Below are positions 16,590 through 24,853 of a DNA stretch of 48,312 nucleotides, in pieces. Where the stretch lies: NCBI RefSeq assembly GCF_902770715.1, contig NZ_CACXTS010000013.1, positions 1 to 48,312 of the forward strand, written 5' to 3'. The position numbers and the translations under genes were made by a program. Source of the stretch: an uncultured Methanobrevibacter sp. GTDB taxonomy: Archaea; Methanobacteriota; Methanobacteria; Methanobacteriales; Methanobacteriaceae. Numbering within the stretch: position 1 is the stretch's first letter; each line of letters starts with the position of its first letter. The notes below the pieces were generated by a model. The model made no database searches. It was given only the letters and a program-made list of their open reading frames with translations, and had not been told where the DNA came from.

Positions 16590-17444
16590 ATGCGGGATAA
16601 AAAATCGCTCATTGCAAAAGTTGAAGAGGCAATTTTGAGTTTCACTAAACCTGATTATATGGATTCAAAGGAAAAGGCGGATTATTTTTTAAAGAATCCA
16701 TCAGATAATGAACCTCCTGGGGGTATTTTCAAAAGCAGGGATTTCAATGGAACTCAAGTCTTTACTTTTGGGGATGAAAATGCTGAAAACACTATTTTAT
16801 ACATACATGGCGGAGCTTTTGTTGGTGAAATAAATTATCAACATTTGTTATATTGCTTTTTGCTATCAAGAAAATTAAATGCTCATGTGCTTGCACCTGT
16901 TTACCCTCTCGCTCCTTCAAGTAAAGCGATGCAAACTTTTGATGTGATTGTCGAATTGTATAAAAAATTGATTATGAAAAATAATTTGATATTGATGGGT
17001 GACTCAGCAGGCGGAGGATTCGTTTACTCCTTTTGCCAATATCTAAAAACGGTAAATTTGCCCCAGCCCAATAAAACAATAACCTTTTCACCATGGGTGG
17101 ATGTTTCAATGAGCAATCTGCCTTATGACAGTGAAAATGATCCTATTTTGGGCGAAATTGGTCTTAGGGAAATTGGAAAATCATGGGCTGGTGACTTGAA
17201 CGCCCAGGACTATAGGGTAAGCCCGCTTTTTGGAGATAATACTGGCCTGCCGGATACACTAATTTTTGTAGGTGAAAATGAGATTTTCTGCAAGGACATT
17301 GAAAAGTATGTTGAAAATCTAAAAAATGATGGTGTTAATGTAAAACTGGTCATAGGCAGTGAATTGTTCCACATTTATCCGCTGTTTCCTATACCTGAAG
17401 CAATTAGCGCATTTAAAGAAATAAAAAAAGAGATAATTAAATAA
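16590..17444 (+). CDS. Alpha/beta hydrolase, hormone-sensitive-lipase-like esterase
   Basis: The 284-residue protein has the oxyanion motif HGGAF (from His73) and the nucleophile elbow GDSAGGG with Ser139. The acid residue is probably in FVGENEIFCKD and the His in SELFHIYPLF near the C-terminus. Such enzymes cleave esters or amides of small acyl substrates. It follows the MATE gene by 15 bases with an AGGTAAT ribosome site, so it is the third gene of the NRPS operon. It could trim or hydrolyse the product or edit misprimed carrier domains, but it is not of the classical type II thioesterase family. Confidence 0.85.
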   Translation: MRDKKSLIAKVEEAILSFTKPDYMDSKEKADYFLKNPSDNEPPGGIFKSRDFNGTQVFTFGDENAENTILYIHGGAFVGEINYQHLLYCFLLSRKLNAHVLAPVYPLAPSSKAMQTFDVIVELYKKLIMKNNLILMGDSAGGGFVYSFCQYLKTVNLPQPNKTITFSPWVDVSMSNLPYDSENDPILGEIGLREIGKSWAGDLNAQDYRVSPLFGDNTGLPDTLIFVGENEIFCKDIEKYVENLKNDGVNVKLVIGSELFHIYPLFPIPEAISAFKEIKKEIIK

Positions 17445-17450
17445 TTATCT
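17431..17450. terminator. Hairpin spanning both stop codons of a convergent gene pair
   Basis: AGATAATTA, a two-base AA centre, and TAATTATCT form a perfect 9-base inverted repeat. It contains the stop codon of the hydrolase and the stop codon of the convergent acyltransferase, which abut at 17444/17445. There is no clear T-run, so termination by it alone is uncertain. Confidence 0.4.
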
Positions 17451-18488
17451 CATGTATAGGATATATTTTCCAAATTTTGGGATTCTATAGATTATTACAG
17501 TAGCCAAGTAGCTGAAGAATATTAATAAAATCCAAAGGATTAAAGCTTTTACCGGTTCTGTATATGGTAATTGCACAACTAAAGGCAGTAGCGGTAACCT
17601 AAATAGGTTATGCACTAAAAATACGGCAAATGAATATTTTGCTAAAAATGATACGATTGGATAAGCTCTAACTTTTTCCCTTCTTGAACAAAGCTCAAAT
17701 AATGCAAATGATCCAGTTAAGATGAATGGGAATTCATACCATAAGAAGAAGTTGTATCCTCTGACAAATGCATAATACTGGAAGACTACGCATATTAAAA
17801 ATGATATGATTGCAAGTATTCTCAGTTTATTGGAGGAATACTTTTTGAATAATCCTTTTTTAGTCAGATATCCGATGATAATATAAATTCCATAAATTCC
17901 ACCACTGAATCCAAGACAATATTGGATGTTAACATTTTCAATACCCTGCATGGCCAATACTGTTGTAACAAACGGCAGCAGGAATGCTAAAAGTGAAAAT
18001 ACTATTGTTGCTTGCCAAATGGTTTCTGCATCGAATTTTTCAAGAGCGGCGGAAACAAATGGCATTGAGAGATACATTCCAATAATCATCGGCATATACC
18101 ACATATGGCTGAAAAATAAGTTTCCAGCTTCTGAAAAGTTAACTTGGCCGCTTTTAACAGTAACGAACTGCAAACTTATAGCATAAATCACTGACCAAAG
18201 GATGGTAATTATGATAAGTCCTTTACAGTTTTTTGTCCAAAATTTTCGAACTCTCTCATCATCATAAGTTCTATCAAGTAACAGATAACCCGTAATCATT
18301 AAAAAGAATGGAACCCCAATACGACCAATAAACAGGGATATAAAATTAAATATTCTGGAATAAATTGTATAATTCATTATTGCATCAGATGAAATGATGA
18401 AGATTCCATCTGTAGCATGAATGTACAATACAGTCAAAATCGCAATTGCACGTACAAGGTCAATCCATTCAACTCTAGTTTTTCCCAT
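17445..18488 (-). CDS. Acyltransferase family 3 integral membrane protein
   Basis: The 347-residue, roughly ten-helix membrane protein begins with the family signature RVEWIDLVRAIAILTVLYIHA, including the conserved Arg and the His near residue 25, and has the GRIGVPFFLMITGYLLL segment near residue 55. Members O-acylate surface sugars, lipids or secondary metabolites. The ATG has a GGAGAA ribosome site. It lies 31 bases downstream of the AIM24-family gene on the same strand. Whether it decorates cell-surface glycans or the neighbouring NRPS product cannot be told from sequence; it is on the opposite strand from the NRPS operon. Confidence 0.85.
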   Translation of the reverse strand: MGKTRVEWIDLVRAIAILTVLYIHATDGIFIISSDAIMNYTIYSRIFNFISLFIGRIGVPFFLMITGYLLLDRTYDDERVRKFWTKNCKGLIIITILWSVIYAISLQFVTVKSGQVNFSEAGNLFFSHMWYMPMIIGMYLSMPFVSAALEKFDAETIWQATIVFSLLAFLLPFVTTVLAMQGIENVNIQYCLGFSGGIYGIYIIIGYLTKKGLFKKYSSNKLRILAIISFLICVVFQYYAFVRGYNFFLWYEFPFILTGSFALFELCSRREKVRAYPIVSFLAKYSFAVFLVHNLFRLPLLPLVVQLPYTEPVKALILWILLIFFSYLATVIIYRIPKFGKYILYMR

Positions 18489-18519
18489 TGCTATTCTCCA
18501 TTTTTTTCAATTGTCTATA

Positions 18520-19215
18520 CTAAAAGTCCCAGTCGGATCCGGAGCTTGTCGGCAAGAATGGAATTAATGCTGCAGCTAATTTGCTGATTGGCATGGTTTG
18601 TATCCATACTTTTCCAGGCCCTGTTAATTTTGCAAAGAATAATCCTTCTCCGAACAATATGTTTTTAGCTCCTTTCACTCTTTCTATATCAAAATCAATG
18701 CTTTCGTCCATTGCGGCAATGTGTCCTGGGTCTAGAAGCAATTTTTCTCCTGGTTGCAATTCTTTTTCAATAACTTCTCCGTCAATTTCTATGAATAGCA
18801 TTCCATTTCCACTGAATTTCTGGAGTACAAAACCTTCTCCACCAAATAATCCTGCTCCAAGTTTCTTTTTAAAGAAAATGTCCACATCAACACTGTCTTC
18901 TGCAGCTAAAAACGCATTTTTCTGACCGATAATTGTGCGTGACCCATCCAGCCTTATAGACATGATTTTTCCAGGGGTGCAGGCTGAAAATCCGATTTGT
19001 TCGTTGTCGGATTGTGCTGTAAAGAAATTTAAGAATAATGTATCTCCGGCCAATGCCCTTCCAAGACCCTTTAATAGGCCTCCGCCGGTACTTGTTTCCA
19101 TTTTCATGTCTGAAGTCATGAAAGCCATGGCTCCAGTTTCATTCTTCATGGTTTCTCCTTTTTGCAAGGTGCATATTACAATAGGAAATGCACCTCCCTT
19201 TATTTCATATTCCAT
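18520..19215 (-). CDS. AIM24/TIGR00266 family protein
   Basis: The 231-residue protein has the family's glycine-rich beta-repeat pattern: GGAFPIVICTLQKGE at the start, then STGGGLLKGLGRALAG near 42, FTACTPG-like GFSACTPGKI near 75, and GGEGFVLQKFSGNG near 122. The start has a GGTGAT Shine-Dalgarno site. The family is widespread in bacteria and archaea and related to mitochondrial AIM24, but its biochemical role is not established. It probably shares a transcript with the acyltransferase gene downstream. Confidence 0.85.
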   Translation of the reverse strand: MEYEIKGGAFPIVICTLQKGETMKNETGAMAFMTSDMKMETSTGGGLLKGLGRALAGDTLFLNFFTAQSDNEQIGFSACTPGKIMSIRLDGSRTIIGQKNAFLAAEDSVDVDIFFKKKLGAGLFGGEGFVLQKFSGNGMLFIEIDGEVIEKELQPGEKLLLDPGHIAAMDESIDFDIERVKGAKNILFGEGLFFAKLTGPGKVWIQTMPISKLAAALIPFLPTSSGSDWDF

Positions 19216-19340
19216 TCAATATCACCGATATATTGTTTAGTTATTATTTAATTTGATTTTTTAATTATTTATAGTTAATAACCTTATTTAATCATTTAAA
19301 GTGTACAATTGCATTTAAAATCAGCTATTCTGAATAAGGG

Positions 19341-19350
19341 GCATATATTT
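19341..19350 (+). promoter_or_regulatory. TATA box of the BASS transporter gene
   Basis: GCATATATTT lies about 31-40 bases before the ATG at 19381, and no Shine-Dalgarno site precedes that ATG, which suggests a leaderless or nearly leaderless mRNA. The rest of the 165-base divergent gap 19216-19380 is A/T-rich and would also hold the promoter of the AIM24-family gene. Confidence 0.4.
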
Positions 19351-19380
19351 TTTTAATAGATTATATCAATATATTATAGT

Positions 19381-20319
19381 ATGAAAAGGATTTTTAAATT
19401 AATTGAAAAATATTTTTTTATAATCATATTGGTTGCTGTTGTCATTTCGTTAATTTATCCAAGCTTATTTAATTGGGTTTTAAGCGAATATAATGGAATA
19501 AGCATATTAAATCTGCTTTTAAGCATAGTTCTTTTTACAATGGGAACCACTTTGAAAGTCGATGACTTCGTTAACGTATTTAAAAATCCAAAGGAAATAG
19601 CTGTTGGGATTTCAGCACAATACCTCATAATGCCCCTCCTGGCATTGGCTCTTGCAAGTGTCTTTTCCCTAAACACCGCGCTGACAGTTGGTCTTATTCT
19701 GGTAGGAACTGTGCCTGGTGGAACAGCATCCGATGTAATCACTTTTCTTGCAAAGGGGGATGTGGCGCTATCAGTTTCCTTAACTGCCGTATCCACTATT
19801 ATTTCACCGATATTAACTCCAATAATCACATTATTCCTGATTGGCAATCAGATTAATTTCAGTCCGGTCGACATGTTCATTTCAATTATTGAAATTGTGA
19901 TAATACCTATCATTTTAGGTCTGATATTGAATTACAAATTCCCAGATTTCTGTGAGAAATTAAAGGATTATTTGCCGGCATTATCTTCAATTGTAATTTG
20001 TTTAATTGTTGCTGGAGTAATTGGTGTCAATAAACATGCTATTTTAACTTCTTCCTCAATAATCATCATAGTCATTATTGTACAATATTTCCTTGCAATG
20101 CTTCTCGGATTTGCAGTAGGCTATTTGGCCGGAATGAGCAGAAAACAAATTATCACTGTTGCAATTGAGCTTGCATTTCAAAATTCAGGTTTGTCCACAG
20201 GTCTTGCAAAGACTCATTTCCCGAGTTTGTCTCAGGCAACAGTTCCTGGAGCTCTCTATTCCGTTTGGCAGAATTTCGCAGGATCGATTCTTGCATATAT
20301 ATTTAGAAGATATGTCTAA
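19381..20319 (+). CDS. Bile acid:sodium symporter (BASS/SBF) family transporter
   Basis: The 312-residue membrane protein has about ten hydrophobic helices and BASS signatures: FTMGTTLKVDDF near residue 52, GTVPGGTASDVITFLAKGD near 109 and IELAFQNSGLSTGLA near 262. The last two resemble the crossover sodium-binding helices. Relatives carry sodium with small organic anions such as pantoate, pyruvate or keto acids as well as bile acids, so the name does not fix the substrate. It is a monocistronic gene. Confidence 0.88.
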   Translation: MKRIFKLIEKYFFIIILVAVVISLIYPSLFNWVLSEYNGISILNLLLSIVLFTMGTTLKVDDFVNVFKNPKEIAVGISAQYLIMPLLALALASVFSLNTALTVGLILVGTVPGGTASDVITFLAKGDVALSVSLTAVSTIISPILTPIITLFLIGNQINFSPVDMFISIIEIVIIPIILGLILNYKFPDFCEKLKDYLPALSSIVICLIVAGVIGVNKHAILTSSSIIIIVIIVQYFLAMLLGFAVGYLAGMSRKQIITVAIELAFQNSGLSTGLAKTHFPSLSQATVPGALYSVWQNFAGSILAYIFRRYV

Positions 20320-20425
20320 TCTTAGCTAAGGAATTTATAGCATTTCTCATTTTTTCTTTGAAATTCTTCATTATGGTAATTTATAAGTAGTATTAATTTT
20401 ACATTTTAAAATGGGAGTATAAGTC

Positions 20426-20473
20426 ATGAGTTTTTCTTATGATGCGGGATTATCAATAAACGTAAAAATTTAA
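20426..20473 (+). CDS. Possible 15-codon small ORF upstream of the secreted-protein gene
   Basis: An ATG at 20426 opens a 15-residue frame (MSFSYDAGLSINVKI) ending at 20473, 37 bases before the secreted-protein gene. GGGAG lies about 11 bases upstream and a TTTATAAGT box farther up. It could be a leader ORF, a gene remnant or chance. Confidence 0.15.
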   Translation: MSFSYDAGLSINVKI

Positions 20474-20510
20474 ATGAAGATCTATTATTTAATATGGATG
20501 ATGTGATATT

Positions 20511-20993
20511 ATGAATTTTAAACATTTATTAATAATTGGTTTTGCAATTGCAATAATATCAATTGGTTTTGTATCAGCGGCTGATGATGATGTCAGCATA
20601 TTAAGCGCATTGGAAATCACTCCATTCAGTGAAGATACAACAGTAACCATTGATGGAATTGACTTTAATGTTCCTAAAGGTTATGGGGAACAAGAAGATA
20701 TTAGAAAAGAAAATGATACACTTTCTGTAGGGAATATGGAAGTTACTTTAAGTAATTATCAGTATTTGAATGAAGATGGGGATTTGCTCAATCTTCAAGT
20801 AATCTTCGCCAAGGATAAAAACTTCACTACAGAGTCATTAAATCCTGATGAGGATGGATTTGCTAAAAAAACAATCAACGATACAGAAGGATTCTATAGT
20901 GAATCTGATGGTGTGGCTACATTCCTGTATGCTCAAGATGGAAAAAGCGTTCAGATTACAGGAAATGCTGATATCATATCTAAAGTAATTTAA
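20511..20993 (+). CDS. Small secreted protein of unknown function
   Basis: The 160-residue protein has a Sec signal peptide (about residues 1-24, hydrophobic LLIIGFAIAIISIGFVSA, likely cut after SAA). The mature part is acidic and begins with a DDDVS segment; no catalytic motif, cysteine or membrane anchor is visible, so it is probably released or held to the pseudomurein wall. The start has a GTGAT ribosome site 4 bases upstream. It is followed at once by a 19-T run. Similar short secreted proteins seem common in gut methanogens, but I cannot name a family. Confidence 0.65.
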   Translation: MNFKHLLIIGFAIAIISIGFVSAADDDVSILSALEITPFSEDTTVTIDGIDFNVPKGYGEQEDIRKENDTLSVGNMEVTLSNYQYLNEDGDLLNLQVIFAKDKNFTTESLNPDEDGFAKKTINDTEGFYSESDGVATFLYAQDGKSVQITGNADIISKVI

Positions 20994-21012
20994 TTTTTTT
21001 TTTTTTTTTTTT
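20994..21012 (+). terminator. 19-base poly-T terminator
   Basis: The stop codon of the secreted-protein gene runs directly into nineteen consecutive T residues, an archaeal-style T-rich terminator. Being only 6 bases from the end of the convergent trkH gene, it also forms an A-run on that gene's coding strand just past its stop. Confidence 0.6.
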
Positions 21013-21018
21013 AATTGG

Positions 21019-22452
21019 TCATTTTTTAAATATTTCAAAAAATGCTCTAAATGTGATTAATACTGGATAAATTTCAAGTCTTCCAGTCCACATATTGAAT
21101 ATTCCAATGGCTTTCAATGGCAATTCCATTGTTTGTGATATCTGCCCTATTTCCAAACCGACATTACCCTGCATGGACATTGTGAAGAATAATGAATTGA
21201 ATGGATCATGGCCGTATAGACATAATAATGACCAGGTAATTAAAATACAGATGAAATAAAGGGTTATGTAGTTTCCACTTGCTGTTGCAACTTTTTCAGG
21301 AAGGATTTTACCAGAAATTTTCATTTTAACGACTCTGCCTTCGGGAGACAGAATTTCACGTAAATTTTTATATATTCCTTTTGCAAATGTAATGATGCGC
21401 AGTAATTTGATTGCACCTACAGTAGATCCAGTGGAACCGCCAATAAGCATCAGGGTCATTATAATTAAAATAGTAAATGATGGCCATCCGCCCATTGTAA
21501 CAGAATTTGGAATGCTTGCTCCGGTTGTTGTAATGGCTGAAACTACAGTAAAAAACATGTCCATTGGAATGATAGTTGATGTATAATATATCAATAATGA
21601 TGAAACCGCTATCAATGAAATCATTACCTTAAACTGCAAATCCCGAATTAATGATTTTCCACGTGTTTTAATAAAATTATAATGAACCAAAAAGCTTGTA
21701 GCTCCCAATATCATCAAAATAATAGTTATGAAATAAATTAGTTCATTATTGTAGAAACCAATATTCGCGTTTTTCACGCTCATTCCTCCAGTTGAGATAA
21801 TGCAGAATGTATTGCAAACTGAATCAAAAAGGGGCATTCCTGCAAGCGTATACGCAATAATTCCAAAACAGGTATATATAGAATAAATTTTGAAGGATTC
21901 CTTGATTGTGGAGTTTGTGGATGGCTTAAGCTGGTCTTCACGAGCTTCAGACTGATATAATGTATATGATGCGGTTCCGGGCTTTATTAAAAATGAGATT
22001 ATCATAACTATAATTCCCAAACCGCCAATCCATTGTTGCAATGCTCTGAAAAATAATATGCTGTGCGGTAGGGATTCCACATCGCTATATATTGTAATTC
22101 CACTGCCAGTTAAAGCGGACATACTTTCAAAAATGGCATCTATTATGTGTATGTCTGTAACAATATAAAGTACCAGGCCGCAAATAATGCATGCCCATAG
22201 CCATGACAATGCTGATATAATCATCCCATGCTTTGGGCGTATTTTGCCGGTATCGTATTTCTTTAGGGCTTCCGTAAGAATGAAACCTGTGCATATTGAT
22301 ATTAAAGCAGGTATGAAGAAACCAAGTGGTGTGTATTCGACATACATCAAATCGACTATAATGGGGACTAAACACATTACTCCAATTCCAATCATTAAAA
22401 ATCCGGAATTTCTGGCAATGATTAACAAATCATGTTTGTGTATATATCTCAT
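21019..22452 (-). CDS. trkH: TrkH family potassium uptake protein
   Basis: The 477-residue channel-like subunit admits potassium through the cell membrane with a TrkA regulatory partner, which is not in this window. Selectivity-filter-like loops are visible, for example ALTGSGITIYSD near residue 115, CIISTGGMSV near 220 and AITTTGASIPNS near 310. I chose the ATG at 22452; a GTG at 22464 is in frame, but it belongs to GTGGGGA, which serves as the ribosome site for that ATG. Its 3' end meets the 19-T run convergently. Confidence 0.9.
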   Translation of the reverse strand: MRYIHKHDLLIIARNSGFLMIGIGVMCLVPIIVDLMYVEYTPLGFFIPALISICTGFILTEALKKYDTGKIRPKHGMIISALSWLWACIICGLVLYIVTDIHIIDAIFESMSALTGSGITIYSDVESLPHSILFFRALQQWIGGLGIIVMIISFLIKPGTASYTLYQSEAREDQLKPSTNSTIKESFKIYSIYTCFGIIAYTLAGMPLFDSVCNTFCIISTGGMSVKNANIGFYNNELIYFITIILMILGATSFLVHYNFIKTRGKSLIRDLQFKVMISLIAVSSLLIYYTSTIIPMDMFFTVVSAITTTGASIPNSVTMGGWPSFTILIIMTLMLIGGSTGSTVGAIKLLRIITFAKGIYKNLREILSPEGRVVKMKISGKILPEKVATASGNYITLYFICILITWSLLCLYGHDPFNSLFFTMSMQGNVGLEIGQISQTMELPLKAIGIFNMWTGRLEIYPVLITFRAFFEIFKK

Positions 22453-22634
22453 AAAATTCCCCACTTTTTTTCTGTTTCATTTAAATTTTTAATATATAAA
22501 CATATAAATTTATCAGTGAATTATTCTTTACAAAAAATGTGTGATTATCATGGATGTTATTTTATATCTTTTTTTAAATTTATAAAATTTAAATAGTTTT
22601 TCAATCAAATTTTTATCTAAATGATGCAAGAATA

Positions 22635-22656
22635 CCACAACTTCTGTAAGTTGTGG
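22635..22656 (+). repeat. Left-end subterminal hairpin of the IS200/IS605 element
   Basis: CCACAACTT and AAGTTGTGG form a perfect 9-base stem with the 4-base loop CTGT. TnpA recognises such single-strand hairpins. The core ACTT/AAGT recurs in the right-end hairpin. Confidence 0.75.
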
Positions 22657-22725
22657 ATGAATTGCAAGTTGGGTATACTATTTTTTTATTAACTTTTAAA
22701 TAGTTATTTTCTTATAATAATTATT

Positions 22726-23130
22726 ATGGGTAGTATTTTGAATAGGAATCAGCATTCAGTATACATGTTAACTTATCACTTGGTATTGGTTATTAAATAT
22801 CGTAGAAAGGTTATTAATGAGGATATTTTTGATTCACTTATGGTTATTTTTGAAGATATAGGTTTTAAATATGGTATTGTAGTTAAAGAAGCGAATTGGG
22901 AGGTTGATCATATTCATATTTTATTTGAAGCCAAACCAAGTACTAATTTGGTTAAATTCATTAATTCTTATAAAAGTGCAAGTAGCAGAATGATAAAAAA
23001 ACAGTATCCAGTTATAAAAAAGAGTTTATGGAAAAGTGCATTTTGGAAAACAGGTTATTTTATTACAACAACTGGTGGAGCAAATATTGAAACTATTCGT
23101 CAGTATATTGAACGACAACGAGAAAAATAA
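22726..23130 (+). CDS. tnpA: IS200/IS605-type HUH (Y1) transposase TnpA
   Basis: The 134-residue protein is full length for the family. It has the metal-binding HUH motif in DHIHILFEA near residue 65 and the catalytic tyrosine in IRQYIERQ near residue 127. It cuts and rejoins single-stranded DNA at the element ends. Both key motifs are intact, so the element may still move. The next gene, tnpB, begins about 95 bases downstream. Confidence 0.92.
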   Translation: MGSILNRNQHSVYMLTYHLVLVIKYRRKVINEDIFDSLMVIFEDIGFKYGIVVKEANWEVDHIHILFEAKPSTNLVKFINSYKSASSRMIKKQYPVIKKSLWKSAFWKTGYFITTTGGANIETIRQYIERQREK

Positions 23131-23225
23131 TAAGAATATAATTTATAATTTTTCATTGGTAATCAGAATACTTTTCAAATGCTCTATCACTTTCTTTATA
23201 TGTGCTCTTTGCTAATATAGTAAAC

Positions 23226-24494
23226 ATGTCAAGTTGTATTGATGAAAATAACTATTATGGGGGAAAACAAGATGTAACTGAAGCAGTCAAGATTAGATTA
23301 TACCCTACGGATGAGCAGAAAAAGATAATTAATCAAAATATTGGCAATAGGGGCTTTATTTGGAATAAACTGCTTGTAAAAATAAAATATGAAAACGTGA
23401 AACCAACACAGAAAAACTTAAACAATATTCTCAAAGAACTAAAAAACGAATATCCATTCCTTGAAAAAAGTGAATCCAGCAGCCGACAGCAGGTTTACCG
23501 GGATCTTATAAAAGCATATAATAAACATAAGAAAGAAGGGCGAGGATTTCCAAAATTCAAATCAGAAAAAAATCCCAATATCTCATTTAGAATACAAGCC
23601 AACAACAATAACATCCACTTAAATGAACGAAAAAACAGAATACAAATGCCGACAATCGGTAAAATCAAATTCAAAACCAGTAAAGAACATAAACAAAAAA
23701 TACAGGAATCCCAAATCAACAACATAACAATCAAACACGAAAATGGCATATACATAGGAATAATAAACATAAACACGATAAATACTCTCTTGAAGTACTG
23801 TTTTGAAGCCGTTGGCATTGATATGGGTATTAGAAGACCATTAACCTGCAGCAATGGTTTAAAAATCGAAGAATTTGATTTAACACGAGAAGAGAAAAAC
23901 GTTAAATATTATCAGCGTGAAATGAGTAAAAAACAACCGGGAAGCAAAAATTATTGTATAGCTCAAAAAAGATACTGGCAAGCATTGAACAAGAAAATCA
24001 ACAAGAAAAACGACCAATATCACAAAATCACACACCATATAGTTAAAAACAATCAGGTAATAGTACTAGAAACACTAAACATAAAAGGATGGTTTAAAAA
24101 TAAGCATTGGGCTCCAAAATTACACCGCATATCATTATACGAGATAATAAGACAATTAAAATACAAATCAGAGCGAAATAATCGTAAAATAATTCAGGTG
24201 GGAAGATTTTTTCCTTCAAGCCAAAAATGCAGCAACTGCGGATATCAATACCATGATTTGGAATTAGGTGAAGAAGATTGGATCTGTCCGGTATGTGGAA
24301 AACATCATGATAGGGACTTAAATGCAAGTATTAATATAAAAAATGAAGGATTAAGATTAATCCGAGAAAAAATAATAAAGACAATTTCATATTGGGATTG
24401 TCATGGCCTGCGGTGTGCGGGTATCGGCTCGAAAGTATTAACATTCCACTCAACAAAGAGCATGTTAAAAAATCGAGAATCCCCAACTTCTTAA
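23226..24494 (+). CDS. tnpB: TnpB RNA-guided nuclease of the IS200/IS605 element
   Basis: The protein is about 422 residues from the ATG at 23226; an in-frame GTG at 23202 is an alternative and neither has a ribosome site. RuvC residues are all present: Asp in AVGIDMGIRRP, Glu in VIVLETLNIKG and Asp in HHDRDLNASINI. The zinc finger is CSNCGYQYHD followed by CPVCGKHHD. TnpB proteins are RNA-guided DNA nucleases ancestral to Cas12 that help the element persist. The stop codon falls in the loop of the right-end hairpin, so coding sequence and element end overlap. Confidence 0.9.
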   Translation: MSSCIDENNYYGGKQDVTEAVKIRLYPTDEQKKIINQNIGNRGFIWNKLLVKIKYENVKPTQKNLNNILKELKNEYPFLEKSESSSRQQVYRDLIKAYNKHKKEGRGFPKFKSEKNPNISFRIQANNNNIHLNERKNRIQMPTIGKIKFKTSKEHKQKIQESQINNITIKHENGIYIGIININTINTLLKYCFEAVGIDMGIRRPLTCSNGLKIEEFDLTREEKNVKYYQREMSKKQPGSKNYCIAQKRYWQALNKKINKKNDQYHKITHHIVKNNQVIVLETLNIKGWFKNKHWAPKLHRISLYEIIRQLKYKSERNNRKIIQVGRFFPSSQKCSNCGYQYHDLELGEEDWICPVCGKHHDRDLNASINIKNEGLRLIREKIIKTISYWDCHGLRCAGIGSKVLTFHSTKSMLKNRESPTS

Positions 24495-24514
24495 AAGTTG
24501 GCGGAAGTTCAAGT
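24340..24514 (+). ncRNA. Predicted omega/right-end RNA guide of TnpB
   Basis: In studied IS200/IS605 elements the guide RNA arises from the 3' end of tnpB and the right end, with the guide read from flanking DNA past the element. By that rule the scaffold here should cover roughly this stretch and the guide would begin near 24515. I see the terminal hairpin but cannot verify the RNA fold. Limits are approximate. Confidence 0.3.
24483..24501 (+). repeat. Right-end subterminal hairpin of the IS200/IS605 element
   Basis: CCAACTT and AAGTTGG form a perfect 7-base stem around a 5-base loop that contains most of the tnpB stop codon. It resembles the left-end hairpin with a shorter stem. Confidence 0.7.
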
Positions 24515-24779
24515 CAACGGCAATTTGATGCATTCCCAAAACGGAACCAGTGAGTTTGCGGGATTCAAGACAATCGTTTTGGACAAATATGTTCCGATTA
24601 AAACCGGCGATAATTTTAAGGTTGTATTTAAGAATAATGCAGTTCCGTACCAGGCTTTTTCAAGACAGCACTATGTTCCGGGAATGAGCCTTGTAAGCGG
24701 TGACGGACAATCATGGAATGATATAAGTCTCAAAAATAAAACTGTCTGTCTTAAGGTATACACAATTAATCAAAATTAA
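24513..24779 (+). pseudogene. C-terminal remnant of a cysteine-protease/adhesin-like surface protein
   Basis: The frame opens inside the IS right end and runs 88 residues to a stop at 24779. The segment (VNGNLMHSQNG, FAGFKTIVLDKYVP, DNFKVVFKNN, then HYVPGMSLVSGDG and KTVCLKVYT) resembles the beta-sandwich end of C1 peptidase-containing adhesin-like proteins of Methanobrevibacter. There is no own start or promoter, and the missing upstream part is not found left of the element. So this is not a simple insertion into a gene; DNA was probably lost with or after insertion. The family link is from memory of the motif pattern. Confidence 0.6.
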
Positions 24780-24823
24780 TTTTGGTTCCTGTTTGCTAAA
24801 TTGTTTTGAAAGACAACTGGCAC

Positions 24824-24830
24824 TTTATAT
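24824..24830 (+). promoter_or_regulatory. TATA box of the pilus-like operon
   Basis: TTTATAT lies about 27 bases before the ATG at 24854, and that ATG has no Shine-Dalgarno site. This spacing fits a leaderless transcript. Confidence 0.4.
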
Positions 24831-24853
24831 GCTTTAAAGTCTAATATTATTTT

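Larger units (their letters stand above)
22620..24514 (+). mobile_element. IS200/IS605-family insertion sequence (tnpA + tnpB)
   Basis: The element holds an intact HUH transposase gene and an intact tnpB in the same orientation, bounded by imperfectly matched subterminal hairpins at 22635-22656 and 24483-24501, as expected for this family, which lacks terminal inverted repeats and target duplication. Exact ends are estimated to about 15 bases. The right end abuts the tail of a broken coding region; the left flank (22465-22620) is A/T-rich and shows no coding match to it. Confidence 0.85.

Noticed and set aside
20994..21012. 19-T run as a phase-variable tract
   Set aside because: It lies after a stop codon between convergent genes and fits a terminator; no coding frame crosses it.
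24498..24779. A 93-codon frame that could be called a complete gene
   Set aside because: Its TTG start lies in the right-end hairpin of the insertion element and it has no promoter or ribosome site; the product is only the tail of a larger protein.
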